64,000 nucleotides of DNA from assembly GCA_019828545.1 (NCBI GenBank), contig JACVRA010000095.1:251305-315304 (forward strand), in the 5' to 3' direction. Positions within the stretch are counted from its first letter, which is position 1. Each line of letters starts with the position of its first letter. This DNA is from Paracamarosporium sp. OC-R06-R3. Its lineage: Eukaryota > Ascomycota > Dothideomycetes > Pleosporales > Didymosphaeriaceae. The notes below the pieces were generated by a model. That model saw only the letters and a list, made by a program, of their open reading frames with translations, was not told the DNA's origin and did no database searches. This document shows, in pieces, positions 1-9,433 of this stretch. Made by a program: the position numbers and the translations under genes.

Positions 1-665
1 GGGTAAAGCGTTCGAAGCAGCTTTGGAGGTGGGTGGAACGAACATTGTAGTTATGAAGCCCGACATCCTCCACGACAGCGCTGCCTCAGATATACGTATT
101 CGGTCGTGTTGCGCGGTAGCTGCTTCACATTCCGGTGGTTAGCAGGGTGATTGGAGGGAGAAAGGAATGCACAAACCCTCAGGTGCGGATATAACAGATC
201 GAGGCGACAGAAAGGAAATTAGGTATCTGTATCGGGAAGAAGGACGATTGTATCGGTGTGAGAATGGTTGTTGTGAACCGTGGATGATGTTTGGTTGACC
301 CCCGCGATAAACAATTGACGCCACCGCATGACTAAGCCACCAGCCGCAGGTGTGATGCCTCCCCTCCGCTCCTGCTCGATTACTCTATGAGGGCAAACAT
401 ACAGAGGTAGGCATATAATATCGAGACTAGATTGCTGTTTTTATGACCGATATGTGACGTCAGCTCTATACAATATTATCCCCTTATGAGTAGACGTGAA
501 TTCTAACTTCCAGAAGCTCCGATTACGCTTCTCTTATTTTTACACGTTGAGCAAGTGCCTTGTTGTATATCATTTCTTTGCTGCACTGTATTAGTATATG
601 CTGACTCGATCGACGCAGATATTCTGAGGGTCGATATTCACATTCCAGCTGCAACAAAAAGGACA
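1..665. other. Gene-free left end
   Basis: I see no supportable gene here. The only open frames are short (about 60 codons), lack recognisable motifs and have no plausible splice partners. The last 100 bases presumably hold the promoter and leader of the NADAR gene. A frame open upstream of its ATG begins at a GTG, not an ATG. Confidence 0.5.
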
Positions 666-1211
666 ATGTCATCGCAAGCGAAAGTCCCCTATGGGCCTTC
701 TGCACATGTTACAGCGACTCACGTATTCTTTTACGGTCATGAGCTTCAATTGCCAGAGTCTCGGCTCCAGATGTGGTATCCAGCCTCCTTCATCGACCCT
801 CAGCATCCGGGTATTCGTTTCCAAACAGCAGAACATTATGTGATGCACGCCAAAGCCTTGACGATGTCAGATAGCTCAGCAGCGAGTCGAATCCTCGAGG
901 CCGCAACCCCACTGGAAGCCAACAGACTTGGCAGGCAAATCAAGAACTTTGATGGTGAGCTTTGGAAGAATAAGGTTGATAAGATTGCCGAGCGGGCGAA
1001 CTACTTGAAATTCTCGCAAATCGATGAGTGCAGGGATGCGCTACTTGCAACAAACGACAGGATCTTGGCTGAGGCTTCTCCGGTTGACAGAAACTGGGGG
1101 ATTGGGTTTGCTGCAGACAAGGCAGAGGGCAAAGAAGAGGAATGGGGTAGGAATCTGCTAGGAGAGGCATTAATGAGAGTAAGAGATAGACTGAAAAGGG
1201 AGTTAAAGTAA
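666..1211 (+). CDS. NADAR domain protein (YbiA-like), 181 aa
   Basis: This single-exon gene encodes a NADAR (DUF1768, YbiA/RibX-like) protein. Family members act on ADP-ribose, N-glycosidic or riboflavin-intermediate substrates; which applies here is not visible. The domain fills nearly the whole protein. An N-terminal Phe-Tyr-Gly-His strand and a TAEHYVMHAKAL motif are followed by a stretch ending LGRQIKNFD, then a KFSQ segment, and finally the signature EASPVDRNWGIGF near residue 145-157. I chose the ATG at 666 because the open frame upstream starts only at a GTG and has no domain homology. The length fits stand-alone fungal NADAR proteins. The nearest neighbour is a tRNA-Val 300 bp downstream. 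No regulatory signal is obvious. Confidence 0.85.
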   Translation: MSSQAKVPYGPSAHVTATHVFFYGHELQLPESRLQMWYPASFIDPQHPGIRFQTAEHYVMHAKALTMSDSSAASRILEAATPLEANRLGRQIKNFDGELWKNKVDKIAERANYLKFSQIDECRDALLATNDRILAEASPVDRNWGIGFAADKAEGKEEEWGRNLLGEALMRVRDRLKRELK

Positions 1212-1506
1212 TTTGCGATGCGTAAGGCAAAGCTAGTTCTGCATGGCGAAAATTCAAACGACGATGTGACATCAAAGCGAAGTGTATGGTGTCGAGCAGG
1301 GTACCCTCATTTGCAAACTTACATGCTTCAAGCGCAGTCTCATCGCTACATCCGCTTGCAGGTCTAGCATTTTGCATGCCGTTGTGGGTCTCGCCGAACT
1401 TTCGCGGAACATACTAAAACTTCAGAGATGTGAATTCAACCCCAAGAGCTGGTTCTATAGTATATGTAATATAGTCGCACCCTAATTTCTTCATGTGCAC
1501 TTAAAA

Positions 1507-1590
1507 GGCTCGGTGGTGTAGTTGGTTATCACGTCAGTCTAACACTGGTTAGCACACTGAAGGTCCCGAGTTCAAACCTCGGCTGAGTCA
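1507..1590 (+). tRNA. tRNA-Val(AAC) with 10-nt intron
   Basis: A complete cloverleaf is visible. The acceptor stem is GGCTCGG/CTGAGTC with discriminator A, the anticodon stem is TCAGT/ACTGA, and the T-arm is CCGAG-TTCAAAC-CTCGG. The anticodon AAC is at 1541-1543. The anticodon loop is interrupted after position 37 by a 10-nt intron at 1545-1554, whose GTTAG pairs with CTAAC of the anticodon side, as in normal eukaryotic pre-tRNA. The mature length is 74 nt. An oligo-T run from 1649 can serve as the Pol III terminator. A near-copy with anticodon CAC lies 3.2 kb downstream. Confidence 0.93.
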
Positions 1591-2004
1591 TGATAGCCTG
1601 AAGATGGGGAAGCGTTCAAGTCTGGTTTATATAGACAGAATTGCCATCTTTTTCTTTTTCCTTATTCTTTCACGGTGTACCCATCAAGCAGGGCTCGAAA
1701 CTTATTGGTGGTTGTGTGGCGAAGGCTAATTTTGAGTAGCTGACCCGACCTATCCTTGCCTTCGGTAGCCTAGATTCTCGCACTCAACCCCAAAGAAGAC
1801 AACTTTAGCGATTGTGGTCGCACTATCACCTCGTATATGCAGCGCAACCACCACCTCTTGTCATAAGAGGGCGCACAGCCAACGAAATTGTCTCGTGAAG
1901 TGACATCCCAAGCCTCGGTGGCTGGGATCTCCGCGAGGGACGATTCTCATAAACATGTGCCTTCGCGTGCGCGTTCTGACGTTTACCCAGCTGAGAACGA
2001 TGCG
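1591..2004. other. Intergenic, tRNA tail and DUF6536 promoter
   Basis: This stretch holds the T-rich terminator of the tRNA and the presumed promoter of the DUF6536 gene. The DUF6536 reading frame is open back to 1888, but that frame starts at TTG, so it is more likely leader than coding sequence. An additional upstream exon cannot be excluded. Confidence 0.4.
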
Positions 2005-4266
2005 ATGGCAGCAACTTATTACAACCAGTGGACTCCGCCATTTCAGCAGAACATTACGTATCAACCTGTTCATCAAGTAGAGCCATTTCAGAATGCACCG
2101 TCCAAATGGGGCGCTGCGTCAACCCAATATTCCCTCCCAGAAGCAGATCAATATCCGAAGCCAAAGCAAACCTGGTTTCAAGCGCATTTTGGCGGCCTCA
2201 AAAGGACTCTACGCTTCTTCCTCGCTGTCGCAGTTGCCGTGCTAGTCGTCAACATCGCATGGCTCCTCTACGCAAAGACGCATTACGGCGGTATCGATTC
2301 CGGTTATGGGATCATTCAGCGCGGCAATTGCGATGTTGCAAAGTCTACCAACACATGGTTGCATTTACTGATCAATATCTTGTCTACCTTGTTGTTGACA
2401 GGTAGCAATGCGTTCATGTCTACGTACTGTTGTCCAAGCCGAAAAGAGATCGAGAAGGCGCATGCCCGGCGTAAATGGCTGCACGTGGGGATGTTAAGCT
2501 TGCGCAACTTAGGGAAGATCGCGAAAAGGAAGAGCTTCGTTGTGGTGCTTTTGTGTCTGAGCAGTATACCTTTCCATCTGCTGTTGGTCTCTCGTTACAC
2601 TTTGCGTTATCGCTATAGGCTAACACGATGCAGATACAACTCGTTAGTTTTTGTATCGCTAAGCGCAAATAACTATTACTACACTATTACGACCACGGAT
2701 TTCCTCGACGGCGCATCCTATAACCTCACAGGTCCTCTCCGTGACCCTACAGGCAGCTCTTATTGGTTGCTACCAGCTCTTGCAGGTGAACCTTCTAACA
2801 TGGTGGCCTACTCCGACAAGGATAAAATCGATAAGTTCTATGACTACTTTGACCAAATACAAAAGAACGCCTCATCATGGGAGAAACTAAGCAATCACGA
2901 TTGCATCCAAGCCTATTCAAACGTATTCATGACCGGACGTCGGAACTTGGTCCTTGTCTCCAAAGATAAGAACGAAACTAACTCAGTCCTCTATTACAGT
3001 GCTTCCGAGCTGAGCAGCGGCGGCTTGGACAACAACTGGTGGATCTGCTCTAGAAGCCAGGACGGCGGAAATGTTAAATGTCAGCCCGACGACTACCTTT
3101 CCGATGCCAATAATTGGACTGTGTGGGGTTATCCTATCGACTACTGCCTTTCTGAACAGGTTGAAGATGTATGCGATGTGGAATTTAGCGTCGACATCAT
3201 GATTGTCGTCATCGTTTTCAACATGATCAAAGTGCTCGCAATGACTTGGGTGTTGTTGCGATATAAAGCCGAAGAGATCCTGACCACCGTCGGTGATTCC
3301 ATCGTGAGTTTCCTCACACATGAAGATGAGACAACAAGGGGCATGTGTCTCGCGGGTTGGCGCGACATTGGCTACGCCTGGAGCTACCCTGGCACAGGCG
3401 TCATATATCATCCTCGTCGGCAACGCTGGGCCAAAGCAGTGAGCAAGGGCAAGTGGTCACTGTTCATTCTCCTCATGCTCGCCTCTTTCGGCTTCATCGC
3501 CGTCTTCGGTGGGTGGGGGTTTTCGCACACGAAAAGCCGCGGCAACTCGCTGTCCTTATCATCGCTTTGGGGACTTGGTTTTGGAGCTGCGCACCAGGAC
3601 GCCGTTGTCATCTACGACAGGGTATACAGCTTGATCGGTATGGCTCTACTAGCCAACATACCGCAAATCTTTCTCGCTGCTGTATGGCTATTGTATATGG
3701 GCATCATGACTAGCATGTTTCTTGCGGCAGATTGGGCAGTGTTCGGTACAAAGGGCCAGCCATTGATGGTGAATAACGCGCGCGGCAAGCAGCGAGGCAC
3801 GTGGCTCTTTGGGGCACCTCTCGTTTACGGAATACCGCTTCTGGTGCTACAAGTCATTTTGCACTGGCTGGTCTCGCAGAGTATTTTCGTCATCTTGCTC
3901 AACATCTACAACCCCGATAACACTCCGAATCAGGACCGATCCATGTTCCTGAACTGCGGATACTCGCCTATTGCAATAATTTTCACCATCATAGCCACAG
4001 TGCTGCTGATGCTGAGCGCTATTGCAATTGCCTTCAGGAGGTTTCCTCAAGGTGCGCCGCCAGTGGTCGCAACCTGTAGCGCGGCAATCAGTGCGGCGTG
4101 TCACTTGCCGAACGGAGTGCTGCGGCACAATTCTTTGTATGAGTCTATGAAATGGGGACAATGTGGACAGCCTCAATACGGCGTCGGGCATTGCGCGTTA
4201 ATGCCCGATGACTGGTTTAAGAGTAGTTATGCTCAGCCGCCTGTGGCAGGATGGACGTATACTTAA
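2005..4266 (+). CDS. DUF6536 multi-pass membrane protein, 736 aa
   Basis: This is a fungal polytopic membrane protein of the DUF6536 family, function unknown. The coding exons are 2005-2582 and 2634-4266. The 51-nt intron is in frame and would be missed by simple ORF calling. It has donor GTTGGT, branch point GCTAAC and acceptor GCAG. Removing it restores the family core HLLYNS before FVSLSANNYYY. After about 60 soluble residues the domain opens with a membrane segment (RFFLAVAVAVLVVNIAWLLY) and a GNCD motif. Further membrane segments lie near the middle and in the C-terminal third, separated by a large, probably extracytoplasmic loop. The C-terminal CSAAISAACH motif is typical of the family. 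The start is the first in-frame ATG (GCGATGG); an open frame reaches back to a TTG at 1888. tRNA-Val genes flank it on both sides. Confidence 0.82.
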   Translation: MAATYYNQWTPPFQQNITYQPVHQVEPFQNAPSKWGAASTQYSLPEADQYPKPKQTWFQAHFGGLKRTLRFFLAVAVAVLVVNIAWLLYAKTHYGGIDSGYGIIQRGNCDVAKSTNTWLHLLINILSTLLLTGSNAFMSTYCCPSRKEIEKAHARRKWLHVGMLSLRNLGKIAKRKSFVVVLLCLSSIPFHLLLVSRYTLRYRYRLTRCRYNSLVFVSLSANNYYYTITTTDFLDGASYNLTGPLRDPTGSSYWLLPALAGEPSNMVAYSDKDKIDKFYDYFDQIQKNASSWEKLSNHDCIQAYSNVFMTGRRNLVLVSKDKNETNSVLYYSASELSSGGLDNNWWICSRSQDGGNVKCQPDDYLSDANNWTVWGYPIDYCLSEQVEDVCDVEFSVDIMIVVIVFNMIKVLAMTWVLLRYKAEEILTTVGDSIVSFLTHEDETTRGMCLAGWRDIGYAWSYPGTGVIYHPRRQRWAKAVSKGKWSLFILLMLASFGFIAVFGGWGFSHTKSRGNSLSLSSLWGLGFGAAHQDAVVIYDRVYSLIGMALLANIPQIFLAAVWLLYMGIMTSMFLAADWAVFGTKGQPLMVNNARGKQRGTWLFGAPLVYGIPLLVLQVILHWLVSQSIFVILLNIYNPDNTPNQDRSMFLNCGYSPIAIIFTIIATVLLMLSAIAIAFRRFPQGAPPVVATCSAAISAACHLPNGVLRHNSLYESMKWGQCGQPQYGVGHCALMPDDWFKSSYAQPPVAGWTYT

Positions 4267-4811
4267 ATCAGAAAACGTGATTTTTATCCTTCAACAAAAG
4301 AAAAAGAAGGTTAGATCATAGATTCTAAACATCCTGAACCTCGGATTTATTGATAAACTCTTGAATCTGGACAAGACCTGGTATCATAATGAGGCTCTAA
4401 TTGTTATGTATAGATTGATCCTCGAGATATGTGTTTTCCCTTGCTGTCCTTTTTCCTGAGCAACACGCAGTTGCGCTCATAAGAGAGAATCGGTGAGGAG
4501 CATTTAGAAGCGTGTCGGAGAGTATCCGACAGCACACCGAGTAGTGTAATGATTTCGTGTCCAGAGAGACTATATTTCGGTCAGTCTGATGGAGACATGC
4601 AAAGCCGCACACAACATATCGAACTGGGGATGAGATTGGATGGGAAAGTGTGTTCGGTAGGAAGTCCGCAGTTGAACGCGCCAATGCACGCTTACCCACT
4701 AAGTACTAGATTGACATTGCAAACTTCCTTTTACCCTCGGCTCCATCATTGTGTGTTTTGTTTGGATTATATTTTCAATCAATGAAACAAATGTCATCAA
4801 TCATCAGTAAA
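4267..4811. other. Intergenic between DUF6536 gene and tRNA
   Basis: I see no gene in these 545 bases. They hold the 3' untranslated region of the DUF6536 gene and the upstream flank of the second tRNA-Val. The only open frames are short and lack recognisable motifs. Confidence 0.5.
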
Positions 4812-4901
4812 GGCTCGGTGGTGTAGTTGGTTATCACGTCAGTCTCACAGTCCATCCTGTGCGACCACTGAAGGTCCCGAGTTCGAACCTCGGCTGAGTC
4901 A
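4812..4901 (+). tRNA. tRNA-Val(CAC) with 16-nt intron
   Basis: The cloverleaf matches the tRNA at 1507 nearly base for base: acceptor GGCTCGG/CTGAGTC, discriminator A, anticodon stem TCAGT/ACTGA. The anticodon is CAC at 4846-4848. A 16-nt intron at 4850-4865 contains CTGTG, which pairs with CACAG of the anticodon region. The mature length is 74 nt. A TTTTTT run at 4903-4908 forms the Pol III terminator. In the mature part the two genes differ only at the first anticodon base and at one T-loop base. Confidence 0.93.
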
Positions 4902-5189
4902 ATTTTTTGCGGTTGTTCCAACCATGCATCATAGATGGTTGAGAGTTCTGTTTCTTTTTGTGTCTATCCTCTTTTCTTGCGAGAAGGATGCGGGAGCTAA
5001 TGTGTAGAAGAGCACTTGTAACGTCAAAGCATTTGGAGGCATGCAAACAAGTGAAAGAAAGCATATGGTGTTGGAAATGGATATCATTTTGTAAAAGAAG
5101 ATGATTGATTGAAATGACGAGAGATCTGCACGAGATAAACATCTGAGCAGATTATTATCTTGCGGGATGGGAAGCATCGTGTCCTGCCG

Positions 5190-5936
5190 TTACGGTAACG
5201 CCTTCAACGCCATATCCCCTGTATAAGTTGGCCTCCTACCCCTCATTTTCATTTTGCCATGCTCATAATTGTCCGCAACAGGAACATAGCTATGGTACGG
5301 CTCCGATCCTATCAGCGGCTCATACTGTGGAGAGAAATGCTTCAAGTTCCAGTTAAGATCAACTTCACAGAGACGCTGCACTTCCTTCCCACGACTGCGC
5401 TGTTCATCCTCTTCCTGACGACGTTGCTCTTCCTCATCGCGACGGCGTTGCTCCTCAATCTCCACATTCTCTACACTCTGCCTATCCTCCCTAGGCCGAA
5501 AGCTCCGCGCATCGATCCTTGATACCGCAGCCTTCACAAGCGCACTTTTCCGCGGCGACTCAACACTACTGGCAGAAGAGCTACGAGTAAACTCCATTTT
5601 TGACCCAGCTGAGCTCGCCCTAGACCTCGGCGATACAGTCCCATCTACGTGCACAGGCAGCGGAACTCCCATCCTGGCCTTGTAGACAACATCGTATGGG
5701 CGCCGCGTCTCCCAATCAATCAACACAGCATACGCTTTCTGTAGTTGTCGGTACTTCGCAGCATCGCTAGCGAAATACTCCGCGCGCAGCTTACGGAACT
5801 GCGCCGTGACCTCTTCAGTGGTCGCCCAAATATCGAGTTTCATCACGGCATAGTGGTCCGTGAAGGTGGTCAGGGATGTGGTGGGAACAAGGTCAGCGGA
5901 TACAGGGGATAGGCAGAAGTTCTTAGGCAAAGGCAT
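5190..5936 (-). CDS. Degenerate J-domain-like protein, 248 aa
   Basis: The N-terminal third resembles a DnaJ (J) domain: residues about 29-85 read DHYAVMKLDIWATTEEVTAQ, then a helix, then KYRQLQKAYAVLIDWETRR and YDVVY. The His-Pro-Asp tripeptide needed to stimulate Hsp70 is absent; the stretch RAEYFASD stands where it would be. The middle is Ser/Arg-rich. Residues about 165-205 form a Glu/Gln/Arg-rich predicted coiled coil, followed by a Tyr-rich tail. I chose the ATG at 5936 (AAAGATGCC context). The frame is open to another ATG at 6047 in a poorer context, which would add 37 residues without domain character. No introns are needed. The role is unknown; loss of HPD suggests a scaffold or pseudo-J protein. 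Confidence 0.7.
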   Translation of the reverse strand: MPLPKNFCLSPVSADLVPTTSLTTFTDHYAVMKLDIWATTEEVTAQFRKLRAEYFASDAAKYRQLQKAYAVLIDWETRRPYDVVYKARMGVPLPVHVDGTVSPRSRASSAGSKMEFTRSSSASSVESPRKSALVKAAVSRIDARSFRPREDRQSVENVEIEEQRRRDEEEQRRQEEDEQRSRGKEVQRLCEVDLNWNLKHFSPQYEPLIGSEPYHSYVPVADNYEHGKMKMRGRRPTYTGDMALKALP

Positions 5937-6307
5937 CTTTGTAAGATTGTGGCTTTTCTTTCGGGAGTTCGGAACCGGGGTGTTGGGGATTTCGGCGGTT
6001 TTGCGGTGGGTGTTGCGATGGAGAGGCTCGATACGGATTCTACACATTGGATTGGTTTGCGGGAAATTGTGGGATGAAGTTTGCCTTTAATGATAGGGAA
6101 GTGCGTTGTTAAGTGAATTGGGAGGGTTGGTTCATGTGTTGTGTGAAATACAATGCGTGCTTGCTCTTGGTGGAAAGACAAAGAATACGATGAAGCTCAT
6201 AGCTTGACGATGTGACCCAGGACACTACACCAGACAGGCGTCAAGTCGCGGAAAATGAAGCCGAAAGCATAGCGATGGTAGGAAGGTCAAAGTTGGCCTA
6301 AGCTATC
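5937..6307. other. Intergenic between two minus-strand genes
   Basis: I see no gene in these 371 bases. They hold the leader and promoter of the J-like gene, including the in-frame upstream ATG at 6047, and the 3' untranslated region of the cryptochrome-DASH gene. Confidence 0.45.
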
Positions 6308-8537
6308 TTAACGGCTCTGCTCTTCAGGTCCGTTCGTAATTTTGGCTTTTTCCAGCTTTTCTTCTATCCCAAGTCTCGGTTTCCCTTTGTCGCCACCTCT
6401 ATCCCGGCCTCTCCAGCCTCTCCAGCCTCTCCCTCTACCTCGTCCGTCTGAACCGCCCCTTCCCCTCCCCTTACCAATAGAAAATTGGATTTTGACCAAC
6501 GGCCATTCAACCCACTCCATTCCCCTCAATCCCAAACAATCTTTCTCCCAATCGGTCAGCCTCCATGCTTGATAAAGCCCCATTAACTTCTGCTGATCTA
6601 TCTCTTGCTTATTGATCGCCACGTTTCTCATTAGATTAAGTTGTCGCAGCTCGGGTACCCAGGCTTTAATGTACTCGCCTTGCGGGTCATAGTCCAATGC
6701 TTGCTTGACAGGATTGAAAACGCGGCCTTGTCGAGGATCATTGCCGACTCCGGCAACATACTGCCAGTTACCCCAATTGTTGGCCATGTCGTAGTCTACA
6801 AGGAGGTACTCGTACCATTCAGCTCCGACGCGCCAGTCGATGCCGAGGTGCGATGAGTCGGAAAGGAAAGAAGCTACATTTTGACGTGTACGATTCGAAG
6901 TATAGCCGGTGAGGAAAATCTCGCGGTTGGCCGCATCGATCAGGCCAATACCTGTACGACCAGACCTAAACCTGCCGAAGACTTCTGTGGTACGCTCTGG
7001 GGTATCGCCTAGACCACCGCTTTTATTGAGATATTTCCAGCGTTTGCGTGGAGGACGTTGTTCGTAATGAGTCGAAGGCTCGATATCGTTAGGTTTTCTT
7101 CTCTTACTTTTGTACACAAGAATGTTAGCTTTACCAGAGGTTCGATGAGGCTAGCACAACTTACGGATCTTGTATACCATCTATATCGAACATCCGCTCG
7201 CCGAACTTCCGCGCACATAAGTGCATGTAATCTCGCCACAATAATTCGAATCTGACTCCTGCGGTGCCGTCGTTTTCTCCTTGACCATAACCTGCGGCGG
7301 TCTCACCAGGTCCCTTTCCTTGTTCGAAATCCATCATTGCCCAGTGAATTTGGCGTGCAGTAACGTGACCTAAAAGACGTGATATCATAAGTTTATGTTT
7401 TATTTTGAAACTTGTTCCCACGCAGTTACTCACCTTGAGCAAGGAAAGCAGAAAGTTTAGTGCTATAATCGAGTCCAAGCATCTCGTTTCGTGTCGCTTT
7501 ATACGAACTCATGGCACCACTGGAAATGAGATGAGCAAGCCTGTCTTGGGCTATTGTCTCGCCTCCAGCAAATGGATGCGAAGAAGCGGTCTCGGGAGGC
7601 CACTCAGGTGGAAATTGTAGACCATGTTTTGGGTCATTATCCAAGGGTCGTAGTAGGGCTTCAATTAGTCCCTCCAGGCTGTCTGGGATTTTGAAAGGAT
7701 GTTTTTGAGGAGGTACATTAGGAGGTGATGGTGGAAGCTGTTCAGGAGCGGGTATGCTAGGCCGTGGTCGTGACCGGAGCGGTTCCAGCGACTTCCGATA
7801 TGTAGTATAGACATTTGGAAGATTGGCAATGTCATCTAATTGTAAATCTCGACTACCATGACGTTAGTTTGCTGATGTCAAGACAGGCCGCACGGCTTTA
7901 GGGAAGAAAGAACACACTCGTCAATATAATACTTTTCGTCCGCCCAAACCTTGAGCGCCACGTTTCTCTCGGTTGCAATCCGCCTCACATCAGCCTCATC
8001 ATCTTTCTCTTCTTTGCCCTCATCCGCGGTCATCCAAATACCTGCAACGTCTCCTTTGCTACGGCCGGCGTCTTTTTCGGATGCGTACCATTGTAATATC
8101 TCTTCTACCACTTCACTTGTTCTCCCAACCCTTATCTGTAGATCCGATCCACAACCGAGTTTTCTTAGCCTCTCTTTTAGGTCCCAAACACCTTCGGCCA
8201 TGAACTTCGCACGATGATGTCCTGTCCGCCAAAACCCTGCGACATGGCTTTGTGCAGGCGGATACGGACACTCTGTCTTTGCATTGGGGATAAATCCAGA
8301 TACTTCAACTTGTTCTGCTGGGAAAATGTATACGGGCAGAAGATGCGTAAACGATGGGAACTCCTGGTCGGGGATAAAAGGATCATTGCGAATATGGGTA
8401 TCAGTGCCGTGAGTCGGTTTCGTGTACGTATTTGTCTTCAAAAAATTTGCGGACGCTGCGTGAAAGATGGGATTATCCGAGAGGCGAACATCGCGACGCA
8501 GGATGTAGATGAGCACGCGTGACGTCGCGTCCTCCAT
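6308..8537 (-). CDS. Cryptochrome DASH (photolyase family), 680 aa
   Basis: This is a blue-light photoreceptor or single-strand-DNA photolyase of the cryptochrome-DASH class. The exons are 8537-7918, 7852-7434, 7369-7165 and 7106-6308. All introns (58-65 nt) are GT-AG, and the exon sum is 2043 nt. The N-terminal alpha/beta photolyase domain begins RVLIYILRRDVRLSDNP and includes WADEKYYIDDRDL across the first junction. That is followed by DLPNVYTTYRKSLEPLR-like sequence, with an Asn instead of Asp at the domain boundary. The FAD domain contains GHVTARQIH, TGYTSNRTRQNVASFL, WRVGAEWYEYLLVDYD, NWGNWQYVAGVGNDPRQGR and FNP. The C-terminal ~55 residues are a Gly-Arg/RGG-rich tail ending in a charged helix. 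The start at 8537 follows DASH proteins, where the domain begins a few residues in. It is likely FAD- and MTHF-binding; light induction is inferred only from the family. Confidence 0.93.
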
Positions 8538-9433
8538 GGCGGGGAAAGTATCGCTGGAACCCCGGACGCCTCGCTCCAAACAGAAAGAACAGAAAGAATC
8601 ATTACAGAGGGGCCATGTAACGCAGCGTCGGAGCATCAAGGACGGGAGCTTCATGTGCGTCTTGGGGTCTCGCACATGGCAGAGCCGCGTGTGTGGTTGG
8701 CATTCAGTAGAAAAGTCAAAGGCCCAATGACCTGCAGACGTCATGATCTGAACGTGGTTCTAGCACGATGCATGGAAGACATGGACGATGCGCACTAGAA
8801 GGGGCAATACTATGCCCTCTGTGGTTGGAGCAGGCGTAGGCGCTGGTCACGGCTATTGCCAGAGTGCTGGCATGGAGGAGATCCGTTCCTCGCGCTACCA
8901 TGTGTTGCAGCGGCGTGACCGGGACGGAAGCCTGCATCATTGGACACTTGTCGCATGGCAAACCCAAAAGGGGACACACAGTGTGGCCAAATGGCCATTT
9001 TCGTCGGAACGATGGTGGTGCGGTCATCGACTTTTCAGGATCGCGAGTCGCCAAGGCGATCTTGCCACATGGGACTAGCCGCAAGATCTAACAAGATCTG
9101 ATCGAATCGCAGATCTAGATTCCGGACACAACGCATTCCGAGTGGTCCGCTGAATCGTAAACCCAGCAAGCATCAGCGGCGCGCTCTTATATGCCGTTTG
9201 CTTGCCGTCGGCGAAGATGATCGCCGTGTGCCGGCGTGCACTTATGAAAACTTGCCAACAATGCACGAATAGTATTATGTTTGCCTACGTACCGTTCATT
9301 GTCTTGGGCAACTCGTACGCCACCGGAAAACCTTCCACGTTGAAATACCCGACGAGCCTTTACTGCAGGAACACAATACATGGACAGTAAACCGAAAACG
9401 CCTGGCGTAGTACCGCTGGACCTAGCTCCCCGA
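8538..9433. other. Intergenic, no supported gene
   Basis: This 0.9 kb lies between the 5' end of cryptochrome-DASH and the 3' end of glutamate decarboxylase. The overlapping open frames here (up to 122 codons) lack recognisable motifs and conserved splice structure. It presumably holds the cryptochrome promoter and the glutamate decarboxylase 3' UTR. Confidence 0.5.

Noticed and set aside
1888..2004. N-terminal extension of the DUF6536 protein
   Set aside because: The frame begins at TTG, not ATG, and the extra 39 residues have no family similarity.
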